Source of the DNA: Actinoplanes sp. TBRC 11911
GTDB lineage: Bacteria > Actinomycetota > Actinomycetes > Mycobacteriales > Micromonosporaceae
Length of the DNA: 64,000 nucleotides
Assembly: GCF_012933445.1 (NCBI RefSeq)
Contig: NZ_JABBNC010000042.1
Location: 1 to 64,000 of the forward strand
Direction of reading: 5' to 3'
Part shown: piece by piece, positions 42,543-51,924 of the stretch
Numbering within the stretch: position 1 is the stretch's first letter
How the letters are laid out: each line of letters starts with the position of its first letter
Position numbers and translations under genes: made by a program
The notes under the pieces: generated by a model
Told to the model about the DNA's origin: nothing
The model's database searches: none
The model's input: only the letters and a program-made list of their open reading frames with translations

Positions 42543-43088
42543 ATGAATGGAGCGATCCTCAATGTCCTGGCGATTTGTGTAGCAGTCGTGGCGCTCGTCA
42601 TTTCGTCCTGGTTCGCGCTGAGGCAAGTTCGCTACGTCAGGCAGGCGAATCACCTGCCATTACTCGCACACATGGTTCAGGATTTTAGAAATGCTGACTT
42701 CATGCGTGATATCGAGTACGTAGAGGCTGGCCTGGCCGTCGAGCACGATCCCAAGCTTGGCATCGCAAATCTCCCTAGTCCCGCTAAAGAGCGGGTAATC
42801 AACGTCGCCTACTACTTTCAGGCGCTGGCTGCGATGGTCATATTCGACGTCGTTGATGATGAGATCGTCGTATACATGATGAGATATCGCGTGCGGAAGG
42901 TCTGGAGCGCGATCGAACCCTTCGTCCTGCACGAGCGCGAGTACGGCCATCACAAGGGGCCCATGCTTACATTTCTTGAGGATCTCGCGGTCCGCTGCAG
43001 TGAGGTCAGCGACGAGCAGGCCGATCGTCGGCTCGGCCTTCGCTCTTTTGCGAAGCGCGTACAAGCAGGAACAGCGTCCGCCGACTAA
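42543..43088 (+). CDS. Membrane-anchored protein of the DUF4760 type
   Basis: A 181-residue protein with one N-terminal membrane helix (ILNVLAICVAVVALVISSWF) and a helical cytoplasmic part (AYYFQALAAMVIFDVVDDEI, then MMRYRVRKVWSAIEPFVLHE). This resembles DUF4760-like proteins of unknown function. Base composition is visibly more AT-rich than its neighbours, with codons rare in this window, so it is probably acquired. It lies between a decayed patch and the two-component genes. The ATG at 42543 is taken because the helix follows at once; the frame is open back to 42477. Confidence 0.6.
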   Translation: MNGAILNVLAICVAVVALVISSWFALRQVRYVRQANHLPLLAHMVQDFRNADFMRDIEYVEAGLAVEHDPKLGIANLPSPAKERVINVAYYFQALAAMVIFDVVDDEIVVYMMRYRVRKVWSAIEPFVLHEREYGHHKGPMLTFLEDLAVRCSEVSDEQADRRLGLRSFAKRVQAGTASAD

Positions 43089-43164
43089 AACAAAAGACGC
43101 CCGGGTCGATATCGCTGACACCGCAAACGGCGGCCGGGGAACGGCCGGTCAGCCACCGCGGGGT

Positions 43165-43821
43165 CTACGGCTGTTCGGCCAGACCGCATTCGTAGCCGAG
43201 GATCACCGCTTGCACGCGGTCGCGCAGGTCGAGCTTGGCCAGGACCCGGCCGACGTGGGTCTTCACGGTGCTTTCGGACAGGCGCAGAACCGCGGCGATC
43301 TCGGCGTTGGACAGTCCGCGAGTGATCAGGGCCAGGACCTCCCGTTCCCGGGAGGTGAGCGCGGCAAGGCGCTCGCCGTTGGCCGGCTGTGCCGCCGGGC
43401 TGCCGAGGTAGTGGGCGATCAGGCGGCGGGTCACGCTGGGGGCTGCCACCGCCTCGCCGGCGGCCACGACGCGCACCGCTGAGACGAGGTCGGCGGCGAG
43501 CGCGTCCTTGAGCAGGAAGCCACTCGCGCCGGCGCGGAGGCCTGCCAGCACGTACTCGTCCAGGTCGAAGGTGGTCAGGATGATCACCCGGGCGGGGTGC
43601 GGGCCGGATCGGATGCGGCGGGTGGTCTCGATGCCGTCGAGGCCGGGCATGCGTACGTCCATCAGCACCACATCGGGGCGGGTGCGCGCGACCACGTCGA
43701 GGGCCTGGTTGCCGTTGGCCGCCTCGCCCACCACGTCGATGTCGCCGGTCTCGTCGAGCACCAGGCGGAATCCCGTACGGACCAGAGTTTGATCGTCGAC
43801 AAGCACGACCCGGACGCTCAC
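43165..43821 (-). CDS. NarL-type response regulator
   Basis: A 218-residue regulator. The receiver domain has the acidic pair Asp9-Asp10, phospho-acceptor Asp55 in VVLMDVRMPG, and GASGFLLKD. The C-terminal LuxR-type HTH reads LTSREREVLALITRGLSNAE, then AAVLRLSESTVKTHVGRVL. The GTG at 43821 overlaps the kinase stop (GTGA), so kinase and regulator are made together. The divergent lipoprotein/MacB exporter genes at 45291 onward are the likely targets. Confidence 0.93.
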   Translation of the reverse strand: MSVRVVLVDDQTLVRTGFRLVLDETGDIDVVGEAANGNQALDVVARTRPDVVLMDVRMPGLDGIETTRRIRSGPHPARVIILTTFDLDEYVLAGLRAGASGFLLKDALAADLVSAVRVVAAGEAVAAPSVTRRLIAHYLGSPAAQPANGERLAALTSREREVLALITRGLSNAEIAAVLRLSESTVKTHVGRVLAKLDLRDRVQAVILGYECGLAEQP

Positions 43822-45161
43822 CGCTCGACCGCCGGTGACGACAGGGGAAGCGTCGCTCCCAGCCGGAACCCGCCGCGTCCACTCTGCCCGGTCTCCAGGA
43901 CGCCGCCCAGCATGGCGACCCGCTCCGCGACACCGCGCAACCCGTTGCCGCGGCCGTCCGCACCCTCGGCCGGTCCGGCGCCGTTGTCCGCCACCACCAC
44001 TCGCAGGCACGCCGTACTGAAATCCAGTCGCACCTCGGCCTCGGCCTGCGGGCCCGCATGTTTGAGCGTATTGGTGAGACCTTCCTGCACGATCCGGTAC
44101 GCGGACAGGTCGACGGCCGCCGGCACCGTCTCGGGCACCCCGTCGATCAGCAGGTCGATGCGCATCCCCGCGGACCGCAACTGATCGACCAGCGCGGGCA
44201 CCGCGCCGATGCCCGGCAGCGGGGTCAGCTGGGCGTCGCTCGCCGCATCGCTGCGCCCGGTAGCGAGAAGCCGGCGCATCTCGGCAAGCGACGAGCGGCC
44301 CAGCTCGATCACGTGCTGCAGCGCGGTCGCGGCCCGCTCCGGATGCCGGTCGAGCGCGGCCGCGGCGCCTTGCGCCTGCACCACCATGACCGACATCCCG
44401 TGCGCCACGACGTCGTGCAACTCCCGGGTGATGCGGGCCCGCTCGGCGGCGACCGCGAGAGCCGCCCGCTGTCGTTCCTCGCGCGACAGGTCGGCGGCAC
44501 GTTGCTCGAGGGCCGCCAGGTGCGCCCGGCGGCTGCGCACGCCGTCGCCGACCGCGAACGCCGCGACCAGCAGCAGCCACATCTCCAGGACCGACTGACC
44601 GGTGTCGACCAGGACGCCCGGCGTTATCGCGTCGATCGGCTGCACCGTCTTGATCGGCTGCCCTTCCGCTTCCTGCCTTTGCTCGGCCAGCTTCTCGGCG
44701 ACGACCATCTTCTGCTGCCGGGCGTCGACCAGTCGGCTGGCGAGCGACGCCGTGTACGTGAGCACCATGACCAACCCCAGCACGGCGAGGGCGATGCGCC
44801 GGTTGCGGGCGACCGTGGCCACCGTGTACACCACGACCGGAAGCGCCAGGTCGAGGAGCTGGAACTTGGTCTGGTTCACCAGATGACCGAAGGTCCCGAC
44901 CGCGACCAGGATCAGAGCAGCGAACGCACTCTGCTGCCTGATCATCAGGCCGGCCAGCACCAGGCCGGCGAACACCCACCAGGCGACGTCCGTCGGGAGG
45001 CCGCTGCGGGCCAGGTAGCTCGCCGTCGTCTCACCGGCTTTCTGCCCGCCCGCATCCCGCACGATGAAGCCGTTCACCAGGCCCGGGCCCACGGTCAGCA
45101 CGAACAACGCCAGCGCCAGTGCGGTGTCGGTCATCAGGCGCCGCGTCACCGGTCGGGGCAT
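43818..45161 (-). CDS. Sensor histidine kinase (NarL-partner, HisKA_3 type)
   Basis: A 447-residue kinase. About six hydrophobic segments in the first 150 residues are followed by a coiled linker (AEKLAEQRQEAEGQ) and another membrane segment near 205. Then come the HisKA_3 dimerisation helix with His249 in RITRELHDVVAHG, and an HATPase_c domain (VQEGLTNTLKHAG, DNGAG, GNGLRGVAERVAMLGG). ATG 45161 has TACGAT (45173-45168) six bases upstream and no clear ribosome site, suggesting a leaderless message. It would sense a membrane or envelope signal and phosphorylate the regulator behind it. Confidence 0.92.
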   Translation of the reverse strand: MPRPVTRRLMTDTALALALFVLTVGPGLVNGFIVRDAGGQKAGETTASYLARSGLPTDVAWWVFAGLVLAGLMIRQQSAFAALILVAVGTFGHLVNQTKFQLLDLALPVVVYTVATVARNRRIALAVLGLVMVLTYTASLASRLVDARQQKMVVAEKLAEQRQEAEGQPIKTVQPIDAITPGVLVDTGQSVLEMWLLLVAAFAVGDGVRSRRAHLAALEQRAADLSREERQRAALAVAAERARITRELHDVVAHGMSVMVVQAQGAAAALDRHPERAATALQHVIELGRSSLAEMRRLLATGRSDAASDAQLTPLPGIGAVPALVDQLRSAGMRIDLLIDGVPETVPAAVDLSAYRIVQEGLTNTLKHAGPQAEAEVRLDFSTACLRVVVADNGAGPAEGADGRGNGLRGVAERVAMLGGVLETGQSGRGGFRLGATLPLSSPAVER

Positions 45162-45290
45162 GCCCCCATCGTAGGAACTTCCGGCCGCGACGGCGTCGGA
45201 CTCAGGTGCTACTTCGCAAGTACCACGCGAGGGCGGAAGCCCCGACCAGGGTCCGACGACTTCGATCGACGGGACCGCCACGGTGAATGC

Positions 45291-45851
45291 ATGACCAGAT
45301 CAGCGTCCACATTGCTCCGCACAGCCCTGGTCGTGGCCGGATTGGCCGCGATGCCCGGCTGTGACCCGGGCAGCCCGGCGGCGACCCCGCGCGCCACACC
45401 CAATCGGCAGCAACTGCTCGCACTCGGCCAGGAGTGGGTCCAATGCCTGCGTGGCAAAGGCCTCACGCGGATGCCGGATGCCGAGCTCACCCCGGACGGG
45501 TATCTCTCTTTCCCACCGGCCGATGGCTACAACTGGAAGGAAGACCTCAGCAAGCGCAAGTCGATCATTGACGCGTGCAAGTCGATCGAGGATAGGTACC
45601 CGGCCGACGCGTTCCGTCCGAAAGCGCAGCTCAGCGCCGATGACCTCCGCAAACTCGGTGAGTACGCGAAGTGCGCCCGTGCGCACGGCGTCCCCGACTT
45701 CCCGGACCCGAAACAGGACGGCTCCTTCGACCTCACCGGCACCTCGGTGGCCAACGGAGCCAATCCCGCGTTGACCGACAAGGTGCACCAGGCCTGCAAA
45801 AGCATCTGGAGCGGCAAGATCAGCATCAGTGGCGGCGGAGGCAAGAAGTGA
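45291..45851 (+). CDS. Secreted lipoprotein linked to the MacB-like exporter
   Basis: A 186-residue lipoprotein: an Arg-containing N-terminus, hydrophobic core and lipobox AAMPGC with Cys24. The mature part has four spaced cysteines (CLRGKGL, DACKSIED, AKCARAHG, QACKSIW) that could form two disulfides, and a motif VPDFPDPKQDG. Proteins like this are typically found in front of membrane-fusion and ABC genes in actinobacteria, and their precise role is unknown. GTGA overlap with the next gene. It is divergent from the kinase. Confidence 0.82.
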   Translation: MTRSASTLLRTALVVAGLAAMPGCDPGSPAATPRATPNRQQLLALGQEWVQCLRGKGLTRMPDAELTPDGYLSFPPADGYNWKEDLSKRKSIIDACKSIEDRYPADAFRPKAQLSADDLRKLGEYAKCARAHGVPDFPDPKQDGSFDLTGTSVANGANPALTDKVHQACKSIWSGKISISGGGGKK

Positions 45852-46936
45852 ACCGGCGCGGCGCCGGGGTCGTGATCGCCATCGTGGTGGCCGTCCCGCT
45901 CGCCGCGGGCGTGACCTATGCCGCCCGTTCCGACGCCGGCACCGCCGAGACACCCGCGGCCGAGGTGCCCACCGCAACGGCCCGGGTGGTCCGTGGCACG
46001 CTCAGCGAACACACTCAGCTCAGCGGCATCCTCGGCTACACCGGCTCCTTCGCCGTCGACCACCTGGGCACACCCGGTGTGCTCACCGCGGCGCCCGCGC
46101 CCGGCGCCACCGTCGGCCGCGGCGGCATCCTCTACCGGGTGTCCGACTCCCCGGTCCGGCTCCTGCTGGGTGCCGTCCCGGTCTACCGCGATTTCCGGTA
46201 CGGGATGAGCGACGGCCCCGACGTGCGGCAGCTGGAAGCCAACTTGGCCGCCATGGGCTTCGACCCGCGTCGTCGGATGACGGTCGACCGCCACTTCAGC
46301 GCCGCCACCGCCGCGGCGATCCGGCGCTGGGAGGCGTCCTGGGGCCGCGCCGCGTACCAGCGGACCGGCCGGCTGGGCCAGGGCCAGGTCGTCTTCCTGC
46401 CCAGGCCGCTGCGGGTTGCCACGGTGGCCGCCCGGATCGGCGCCGCCGTAGGTCCCGGGACGACCGTGCTGACCGGGACGTCGACCGATCGGGCCGTCAC
46501 CGCCCAACTGGACACGTCGGGCCGTGACACGGTGCATGTCGGTGACAAAGTCGAGGTCTCGCTCCCGGACGCCGACCCGATCCAGGGCCGGGTCACCCGG
46601 ATCGGACCGGCCGCGCAGCTCCCCGCCACCGACCCGTCCCCCGGCCAGGACCCCGATCAGGCGACCATCCCGGTCACCGTCGCGATCCAGCTGCCCGGCG
46701 GCTTCGAGCTCGACCAGGCGCCGGTGACGGTCGACATCACCACCGGCACCCGTACCGGCGTGCTGCTGCTACCGATCGCCGCGCTGCTCGCCCGTCCGGG
46801 CGGCGGCTACCAGGTCCGGCTGGCCGGCGGTGGGCTGGTACCGGTCGAGCTTGGCCGGTTCGACGAGAGCAGCGGCCAGGTGGAGATTGTCAACGGAGTC
46901 CGCGAAGGGCAGTCCGTGGAGGTGCCGGCCGGATGA
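45848..46936 (+). CDS. Membrane fusion (periplasmic adaptor-like) protein with peptidoglycan-binding motif
   Basis: A 362-residue protein with one N-terminal membrane helix (VVIAIVVAVPLAAGVTYA) and a beta-barrel/lipoyl-type outer part. In the middle, DGPDVRQLEANLAAMGFDP with a later FSAATAAAIRRWEA is a peptidoglycan-binding domain. The C-terminal half (VHVGDKVEVSLPDADPIQGR, RTGVLLLPIAALL) resembles HlyD/MacA-type adaptors. The start GTG overlaps the lipoprotein stop. It probably links the MacB-type permease to the cell wall. Confidence 0.85.
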   Translation: MNRRGAGVVIAIVVAVPLAAGVTYAARSDAGTAETPAAEVPTATARVVRGTLSEHTQLSGILGYTGSFAVDHLGTPGVLTAAPAPGATVGRGGILYRVSDSPVRLLLGAVPVYRDFRYGMSDGPDVRQLEANLAAMGFDPRRRMTVDRHFSAATAAAIRRWEASWGRAAYQRTGRLGQGQVVFLPRPLRVATVAARIGAAVGPGTTVLTGTSTDRAVTAQLDTSGRDTVHVGDKVEVSLPDADPIQGRVTRIGPAAQLPATDPSPGQDPDQATIPVTVAIQLPGGFELDQAPVTVDITTGTRTGVLLLPIAALLARPGGGYQVRLAGGGLVPVELGRFDESSGQVEIVNGVREGQSVEVPAG

Positions 46937-47619
46937 ACGCTGTCCTTGAGCTGATCGACGTCCGCAAGGTCTACCCGGGTACCCCGCCGGTCGAGTCGCT
47001 GCGGGGCGTGACTTTTGCCGTGCACAGTGGCGAGCTGGTGGCCGTCCTCGGCCCGTCCGGCTCCGGGAAGACCACGCTGCTCAATCTCGCCGCCGGCCTG
47101 GACTACCCGACCGCAGGTTCGGTTCGCATCGCCGGGCAGGCGCTCGAGAAGATGCGCGACCGGCAGCTGTCCGGCGTCCGCGCGCACCGGCTCGGCGTGG
47201 TCTTCCAACAGTTCGTCCTGTTGGACCGGCTGAGCGCGGTGGAGAACGTGGCCACCGGCCTGCTCTATCGAGGGGTGCCGGCCGCCGACCGCCGGCGGGC
47301 CGCCCGGGCCGCGCTGGAACGCGTCGGCCTCGCCCACCGTGCCGGCTTTCGGGCGGCGCATCTGTCCGGCGGCGAGCGGCAGCGGGTGGCGATCGCCCGC
47401 GCCCTGGTCGGCCGGCCCGCCGTGGTGCTGGCCGACGAGCCCACCGGAAACCTGGACTCGGTCGCTGGTCAGGATGTGGTCACGCTGCTGCACGAGCTCA
47501 ACGCCGACGGCGTCACCATCGTGGTGATCACGCACGACGAGCGGATCGCTGGGGCCATGTGCCGCCGCGTCGAGTTACGTGACGGCCGGCTTCTACGAGA
47601 CAGCGGGAGCGTGTCGTGA
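46933..47619 (+). CDS. MacB/LolD-type ABC transporter ATP-binding protein
   Basis: A 228-residue ATPase: Walker A GPSGSGKT (40-47), Q-loop VVFQQFVLLDRLSAVENV, signature LSGGERQRVAIARAL, Walker B VVLADEPTGNLDS and switch VVITHDERIA. It overlaps both neighbours by four bases (ATGA, GTGA). It powers the FtsX-like permease that follows; such exporters move peptides, antibiotics or lipoproteins, or transmit mechanical force. Confidence 0.95.
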   Translation: MNAVLELIDVRKVYPGTPPVESLRGVTFAVHSGELVAVLGPSGSGKTTLLNLAAGLDYPTAGSVRIAGQALEKMRDRQLSGVRAHRLGVVFQQFVLLDRLSAVENVATGLLYRGVPAADRRRAARAALERVGLAHRAGFRAAHLSGGERQRVAIARALVGRPAVVLADEPTGNLDSVAGQDVVTLLHELNADGVTIVVITHDERIAGAMCRRVELRDGRLLRDSGSVS

Positions 47620-48800
47620 GGTCTCACCTGCGTACGGCCGACCTGTTGCCGGTGAGCACCGTCGGCGTTCGGTCCCGGCCCGGGCGGGCGGCATTGTCCA
47701 TCCTCGGCGTCGCCATCGGGATCGCCGCCATGGTCGCGGTGCTCGGCGTGACCCGCTCCAGCCAGGCCGACGTGCTCGCCGAGATCGATCGGGTCGGCAC
47801 CAACCTGCTTACGGTGGCCAACGGCAAGACCGTCAGCGGCGATGAGGCGGAACTCCCGGCCACCGCGGCGACCGGCGTCAGGCGTACGGAAGGAGTGCTT
47901 TCCTCCGCCGCGACCGCGACGCTGCCGGTACGGGTCTACCGCACCGACCGAATTCCGAGTGTGCGCACCGGCGGCCTGTCCGTACGCGCCACCGACCCAC
48001 AATTACTCGACACGCTCGACGGCAGCCTGTTGCACGGCCGCTTCCTCGACACCGCACTGGCCCGATATCCGGCGGTCGTGCTCGGCAACTACGCCGCCAC
48101 GGTGCTGGGCATCCGCGACGTCACCGACCACCCACGGATCTACCTGGGCGACCACTGGTACACCGTGGTCGGGGTGCTGGCGCCGGTCGACCTCGCGCCC
48201 GAGCTCGACACCGCGGCCCTGATCGGCGCTCCCGTCGCGACCGCCGACTTCGGCTATCAGGGCAACCCCACAAGGATTTTCGTACGCGCACAGACCGAGC
48301 GCACCGATGTGGTGGCCGGCCTGCTCGGTCGTGCGGCGAACCCGGAGCATCCCGAGGAGGTCGCGGTGAGCCGCCCGTCCGAGGCCCTCACCGCACGTCT
48401 CGCGGTCAGCGGCAGCACCACCATCCTGCTGCTCGGCCTCGGCGCGGTCGCACTCCTGGTCGGCGGCATCGGCATCGCCAACGTCCTGGTCATCTCCGTA
48501 CTGGAACGACGCGGCGAGATCGGGCTGCGCCGGGCACTCGGCGCCACCCGCGGCCATGTCGGCGCCCAGTTCCTGGTGGAATCGCTGCTACTGGGCATGG
48601 CTGGCGGCGCGATCGGGGTGGTGCTTGGTGTCTTGTTCACGTACGCCATGGCCACCGCGCGCGGCTGGCAAACCCTGGTCCCCGCCTACGCGGCCGGCGC
48701 GGGCCTTGTCGCGGCGGTGGTGATCGGCGGATGCGCCGGTCTCTACCCGGCCCTGCGCGCCGCGCGGCTCTCCCCGACCGACGCCCTACGCACCTCCTGA
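47616..48800 (+). CDS. MacB/FtsX-type ABC transporter permease
   Basis: A 394-residue permease. One membrane helix near the N-terminus (AALSILGVAIGIAAMVAVLG) is followed by a large extracellular MacB-like domain (about 60-270) and three C-terminal helices (TILLLGLGAVALLVGGIGIA first). LERRGEIGLRRALGATRGHV between them is the FtsX-family loop. GTG start overlaps the ATPase stop. It is the last gene of the five-base-to-zero-gap exporter operon and would form the export unit with the adaptor upstream. Confidence 0.93.
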   Translation: MRSHLRTADLLPVSTVGVRSRPGRAALSILGVAIGIAAMVAVLGVTRSSQADVLAEIDRVGTNLLTVANGKTVSGDEAELPATAATGVRRTEGVLSSAATATLPVRVYRTDRIPSVRTGGLSVRATDPQLLDTLDGSLLHGRFLDTALARYPAVVLGNYAATVLGIRDVTDHPRIYLGDHWYTVVGVLAPVDLAPELDTAALIGAPVATADFGYQGNPTRIFVRAQTERTDVVAGLLGRAANPEHPEEVAVSRPSEALTARLAVSGSTTILLLGLGAVALLVGGIGIANVLVISVLERRGEIGLRRALGATRGHVGAQFLVESLLLGMAGGAIGVVLGVLFTYAMATARGWQTLVPAYAAGAGLVAAVVIGGCAGLYPALRAARLSPTDALRTS

Positions 48801-48912
48801 CGCGTGGCGGGCCAGGGCTTCGGTCCCGACCACATTTGACTGCAGGCTGGCTGCGGCGCTTGAGCGCGGCTAACTGCCTTGTCATCTTGTCCTTTCCGAA
48901 CGGGGATGCCGG

Positions 48913-50712
48913 TTATGGCCGACCGAACGCGGCGCGGAAGGCAACGGGGGCGGAGTCGGGGTCGAGCGCCACGGCGTTGTGGACGGTGTCCATCGCCGCG
49001 ATCAGCGGGTCGGCGTCGCGGGCCATCACCACCGTGTGTATCGCCAGGATCTCCGGATCGATCCGCGGCGTCGGCTCGGCATCGCCGATCGAGAACCTGC
49101 CCGTGTGGGTGATGCTCTCCCGGGGGACGTCGAACAGGCGGGCGAACGCGGCGTCGTGGTCGGCGAACCACGGCGGCGGCGGATCACCGTTCTCGAGGGC
49201 ATCCAGTCCCGCCTCGGCCCAGTCGCGCGCGATCAGACCGGATCGGGTGCAGCAGTAGCGGGCCGCCCAGACGGCCATCCTCCGCTGGTCCGCTGGCTCA
49301 GCGTCGGCGACCAGGTCGATCAGATCCCGGTCGTACGGAACCAGACCGAGCGCTCGCGCCGAGACCTCGGGCTCCAGCAACCGCGGATTCGACGGGATCC
49401 GGCCTCCCCACGTGCGTTTCAGGTCGGCCAGCCGCCCCTGTTCCTCCTGATGTTCCTGGGCCTCGCGCTTGCGCCGCACGGCGTCCCGTTCCGGAGGCGG
49501 CGGTGGTGGTGGCGGGGCCACGATCTCATCGAGCTCGGGGAAATCCCGGCGCAGGGCGGCGAACATCTCCGGCCACGAACCGCCCCCGGCCCCCTCGGCC
49601 CGGGCGAACGCCCAGCAGAGGTCGGCCGCCGGGCCGTACGAGTCCCACTGCACCACCAGCCCTCGCGCGGTGTTGCTCCGCTGACCCTCGTCGTCGCGAA
49701 GCCACGGTGGCAACACGGTGCGCAGGTACGGGTCCAGCCGCTCCTCGACCAGCCGCACGTCCTCCGGCGGCACCACCTCGCCGCGGCGCACCCGCTCTCG
49801 GATCGGCGCCAGCCACGGCTCGTCCAGGACCCCGGCGGCGCGGAATGGGCGCTCCCACGCCCACTCGCTCATGCGTTCGATCAGCTCTTCCGGCGCGTAC
49901 GCGATCGCCAGGGCTAGTTCGCGGTCCTCCTCGTAGAGCCTCGTCCCGGCCGACCCGAGCGCCTTGACCCGCCGGTCGGTGACCCCACGCTCGCCCCACC
50001 GATCGAAATCGTCGTCGACCCACTCGTCCGGATCCTCGGCGTACGCCGCCAGTTCCTCGCGGACCTCCGCGTACCAGGGCTCGACACGGCGGCCCGCCCC
50101 GGCGACGCCGGCGCAGTGGAACGTCGCGGTCTGCAGGAAGGCGGCATCCCACCCTACGCCGGTGATCCGTTCCATCAGCGCAAGCGCGCGCTGCTGAAAC
50201 TCCTGGTCAAAGTCCTGGCCCTCGTTATCGAGCCCGAACCCGACCTCCACCAGCAGCGGGTCGAGCCGGCTGCGATCGATGCCGTGCCGATAGGCCGGAC
50301 TGCCGGGATCGAAGGCAACCACCGTGACGCCCCCGACCGACCACGCGAATTGGGGCGTGGTGTTCTCGTTGTAATAGAACGACACCATCTCGCCGCCCGT
50401 GGACAGCGACCGCACCACCGCGTCGTCGGTGCAAAGGAACCCGTTCGGCTCGATGATCATCGCCCAGTCGCCGGCCCGGGTCACCGCGACGAAGTCGAGC
50501 TCGCTCGAGTGGGTGCCGCCGCTCTCGTCGACCCACTCCTGCACGGCCTGCGCCGCACCCAGGGCCGCCTCGGCCGACACGATCGGCACCGGGTCCGCGC
50601 CGCCGAGCCGCGCGATCACCTCGTCCGGCTCGAGCCCCCGCACGAACGTCAGACAGAAATCCAGGCTCAGCGCGTACGACTCGATCGCCCACGCATAGTC
50701 CTCCGCAACCAC
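48913..50712 (-). CDS. DUF6461-type two-domain protein
   Basis: About 599 residues. The N-terminal 190 residues match the DUF6461 style: DYAWAIESYALSLDFCLTFV, RGLEPDEVIARLGG, GDWAMIIEPNG and GVTVVAFDP. A mostly acidic helical middle follows. Then comes a linker of eight prolines (near residue 410) and a charged coiled stretch (DAVRRKREAQEHQEEQGRLA), leading to a C-terminal helical domain. A GTG at 50712 is taken; a TTG at 50730 is possible. Function unknown. No signal peptide. It runs convergent to the exporter operon and stands alone. Confidence 0.7.
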   Translation of the reverse strand: MVAEDYAWAIESYALSLDFCLTFVRGLEPDEVIARLGGADPVPIVSAEAALGAAQAVQEWVDESGGTHSSELDFVAVTRAGDWAMIIEPNGFLCTDDAVVRSLSTGGEMVSFYYNENTTPQFAWSVGGVTVVAFDPGSPAYRHGIDRSRLDPLLVEVGFGLDNEGQDFDQEFQQRALALMERITGVGWDAAFLQTATFHCAGVAGAGRRVEPWYAEVREELAAYAEDPDEWVDDDFDRWGERGVTDRRVKALGSAGTRLYEEDRELALAIAYAPEELIERMSEWAWERPFRAAGVLDEPWLAPIRERVRRGEVVPPEDVRLVEERLDPYLRTVLPPWLRDDEGQRSNTARGLVVQWDSYGPAADLCWAFARAEGAGGGSWPEMFAALRRDFPELDEIVAPPPPPPPPERDAVRRKREAQEHQEEQGRLADLKRTWGGRIPSNPRLLEPEVSARALGLVPYDRDLIDLVADAEPADQRRMAVWAARYCCTRSGLIARDWAEAGLDALENGDPPPPWFADHDAAFARLFDVPRESITHTGRFSIGDAEPTPRIDPEILAIHTVVMARDADPLIAAMDTVHNAVALDPDSAPVAFRAAFGRP

Positions 50713-50730
50713 ACATCCAGCCTGCCCCAA

Positions 50731-51080
50731 CCCGTCTGCCGGGTACGTGGCTTCTGCGATCCCGATCCTGCGACGGTCAGGAAAGTGGGAAGCGCGACCG
50801 CTCCCCGGACGAAGGCATGTCAGTGGGCCGGTGTGGCGGCCGCTGTCCTGGTCGTCCCGTTACGTACGGTACGGCCGCTGAGGGAATTGGCGAAGCATCA
50901 GAGTCGATGAGGCCTTCAATGATGTGAATGGACTGGGCGATGATCATCATCGGCACGGTTCCGGTAGATATTTCGGCATGTGGGGTGGTGGAAGGTGTTG
51001 GCGGTGGCGGCGCACACGACACGGATCTCCGACCGTTCCGTGGCCGCGTAGGAGGCGAAGTGGGCCCGAGGCAGAATCCG
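50731..51080. other. Non-coding gap upstream of the DUF6461 gene
   Basis: This 350-base gap holds no convincing gene. A minus-strand frame at 50777-51022 contains one hydrophobic-looking run (VPMMIIAQSIHIIEGLIDSD) but has a proline-rich, low-quality start and no ribosome site. CCGTTACGTACGGTACGG near 50857 is a small inverted repeat that may be regulatory. Confidence 0.3.
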
Positions 51081-51800
51081 TCAGAGGGGTTCCCGTCGCC
51101 ATGATGCGCTTGCGATCTGCGGGGGTTCCTGGTTCGCCGGCCTTATCGCGCTCCACCTTGCCCGCCATTCCTCGGGTCCGCGCGCCAACGTTTCGCAGAC
51201 GTCAGTGGCAAGTTCCTCCGAGCCACGGTCCCGCCACGGGACATCCACGAATATCTGGTAGTCGTTACCCAGCCGTAAGGCTACGCAAAACTGGTCAGGG
51301 TGGTAGAGGTTATTACCTGCCCAGTCGACGGCCAGTCCGTGGCTGCCCAACGCGTCGCGGTCCACGTGCGACAGGACGAGCCGGCCGACAGTCCGCTCGG
51401 CGGTCTCCCACGAATGGTCATCGGCGGCGCGGTCGACCTCGGCGTCGTACCGCTCGGCCGCGAAGCTGAACGTCTTGGGCGTCCCGGAGGCCCATTCCCA
51501 GCGCACCACGCCGCCGTCGCGAGTGATGGTCACGTTGATCCATGCACAGCCGTTGTCACCGCATTTACAGCGGGCGATCTGTACGCTCCGCGGCACCGGC
51601 GTGGCCAGCAACATGTTCGCCGGAATGAGCAGGTCGTACGGGTCCATGCCCAGGCCCCCGCGTGGCGAGGTCATTTCCGTCCCGTTGACATGGACCTCTA
51701 CCGCAAAGCCGCTGCTGCCGGGGAGCGCCACGTCCACGATCGCCAAGCGGAGCGAGTCGGTGCCGTCGCCGTTGTCTTGTGTCACGACACCATCATCCAT
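51081..51800 (-). CDS. Hypothetical protein with a Cys-containing CKCGDNGCAW motif
   Basis: A 239-residue protein, not recognised. A beta-rich N-terminal half (LRLAIVDVALPGSSGFAVEV, then PYDLLIPANMLL) is followed by RCKCGDNGCAWINVTITR, whose three cysteines could bind metal. The rest is helical, with AERYDAEVDRAADDHSWETA and a late FVDVPWRDRGSEE. No signal or membrane helix. Single gene, divergent from 51925. Proteins with this CGxxGC pattern occur as lone genes in actinomycetes. Confidence 0.65.
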   Translation of the reverse strand: MDDGVVTQDNGDGTDSLRLAIVDVALPGSSGFAVEVHVNGTEMTSPRGGLGMDPYDLLIPANMLLATPVPRSVQIARCKCGDNGCAWINVTITRDGGVVRWEWASGTPKTFSFAAERYDAEVDRAADDHSWETAERTVGRLVLSHVDRDALGSHGLAVDWAGNNLYHPDQFCVALRLGNDYQIFVDVPWRDRGSEELATDVCETLARGPEEWRARWSAIRPANQEPPQIASASWRREPL

Positions 51801-51924
51801 CGACCGGGCGTCACCACATTCAGAAGGGGCCGACGCGCCCTAGTAAGATCCATCGGTGACGCCCCTGTCGCCGGTCACCCGGTCGTCCCTGCCGATATAC
51901 TTTCCCATTGCTGCTCCACGACCT

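Noticed and set aside
50777..51022. Minus-strand frame with PMMIIAQSIHIIEGLIDSD
   Set aside because: The N-terminus is proline-rich filler, no ribosome site is present, and there is no relative I recognise.
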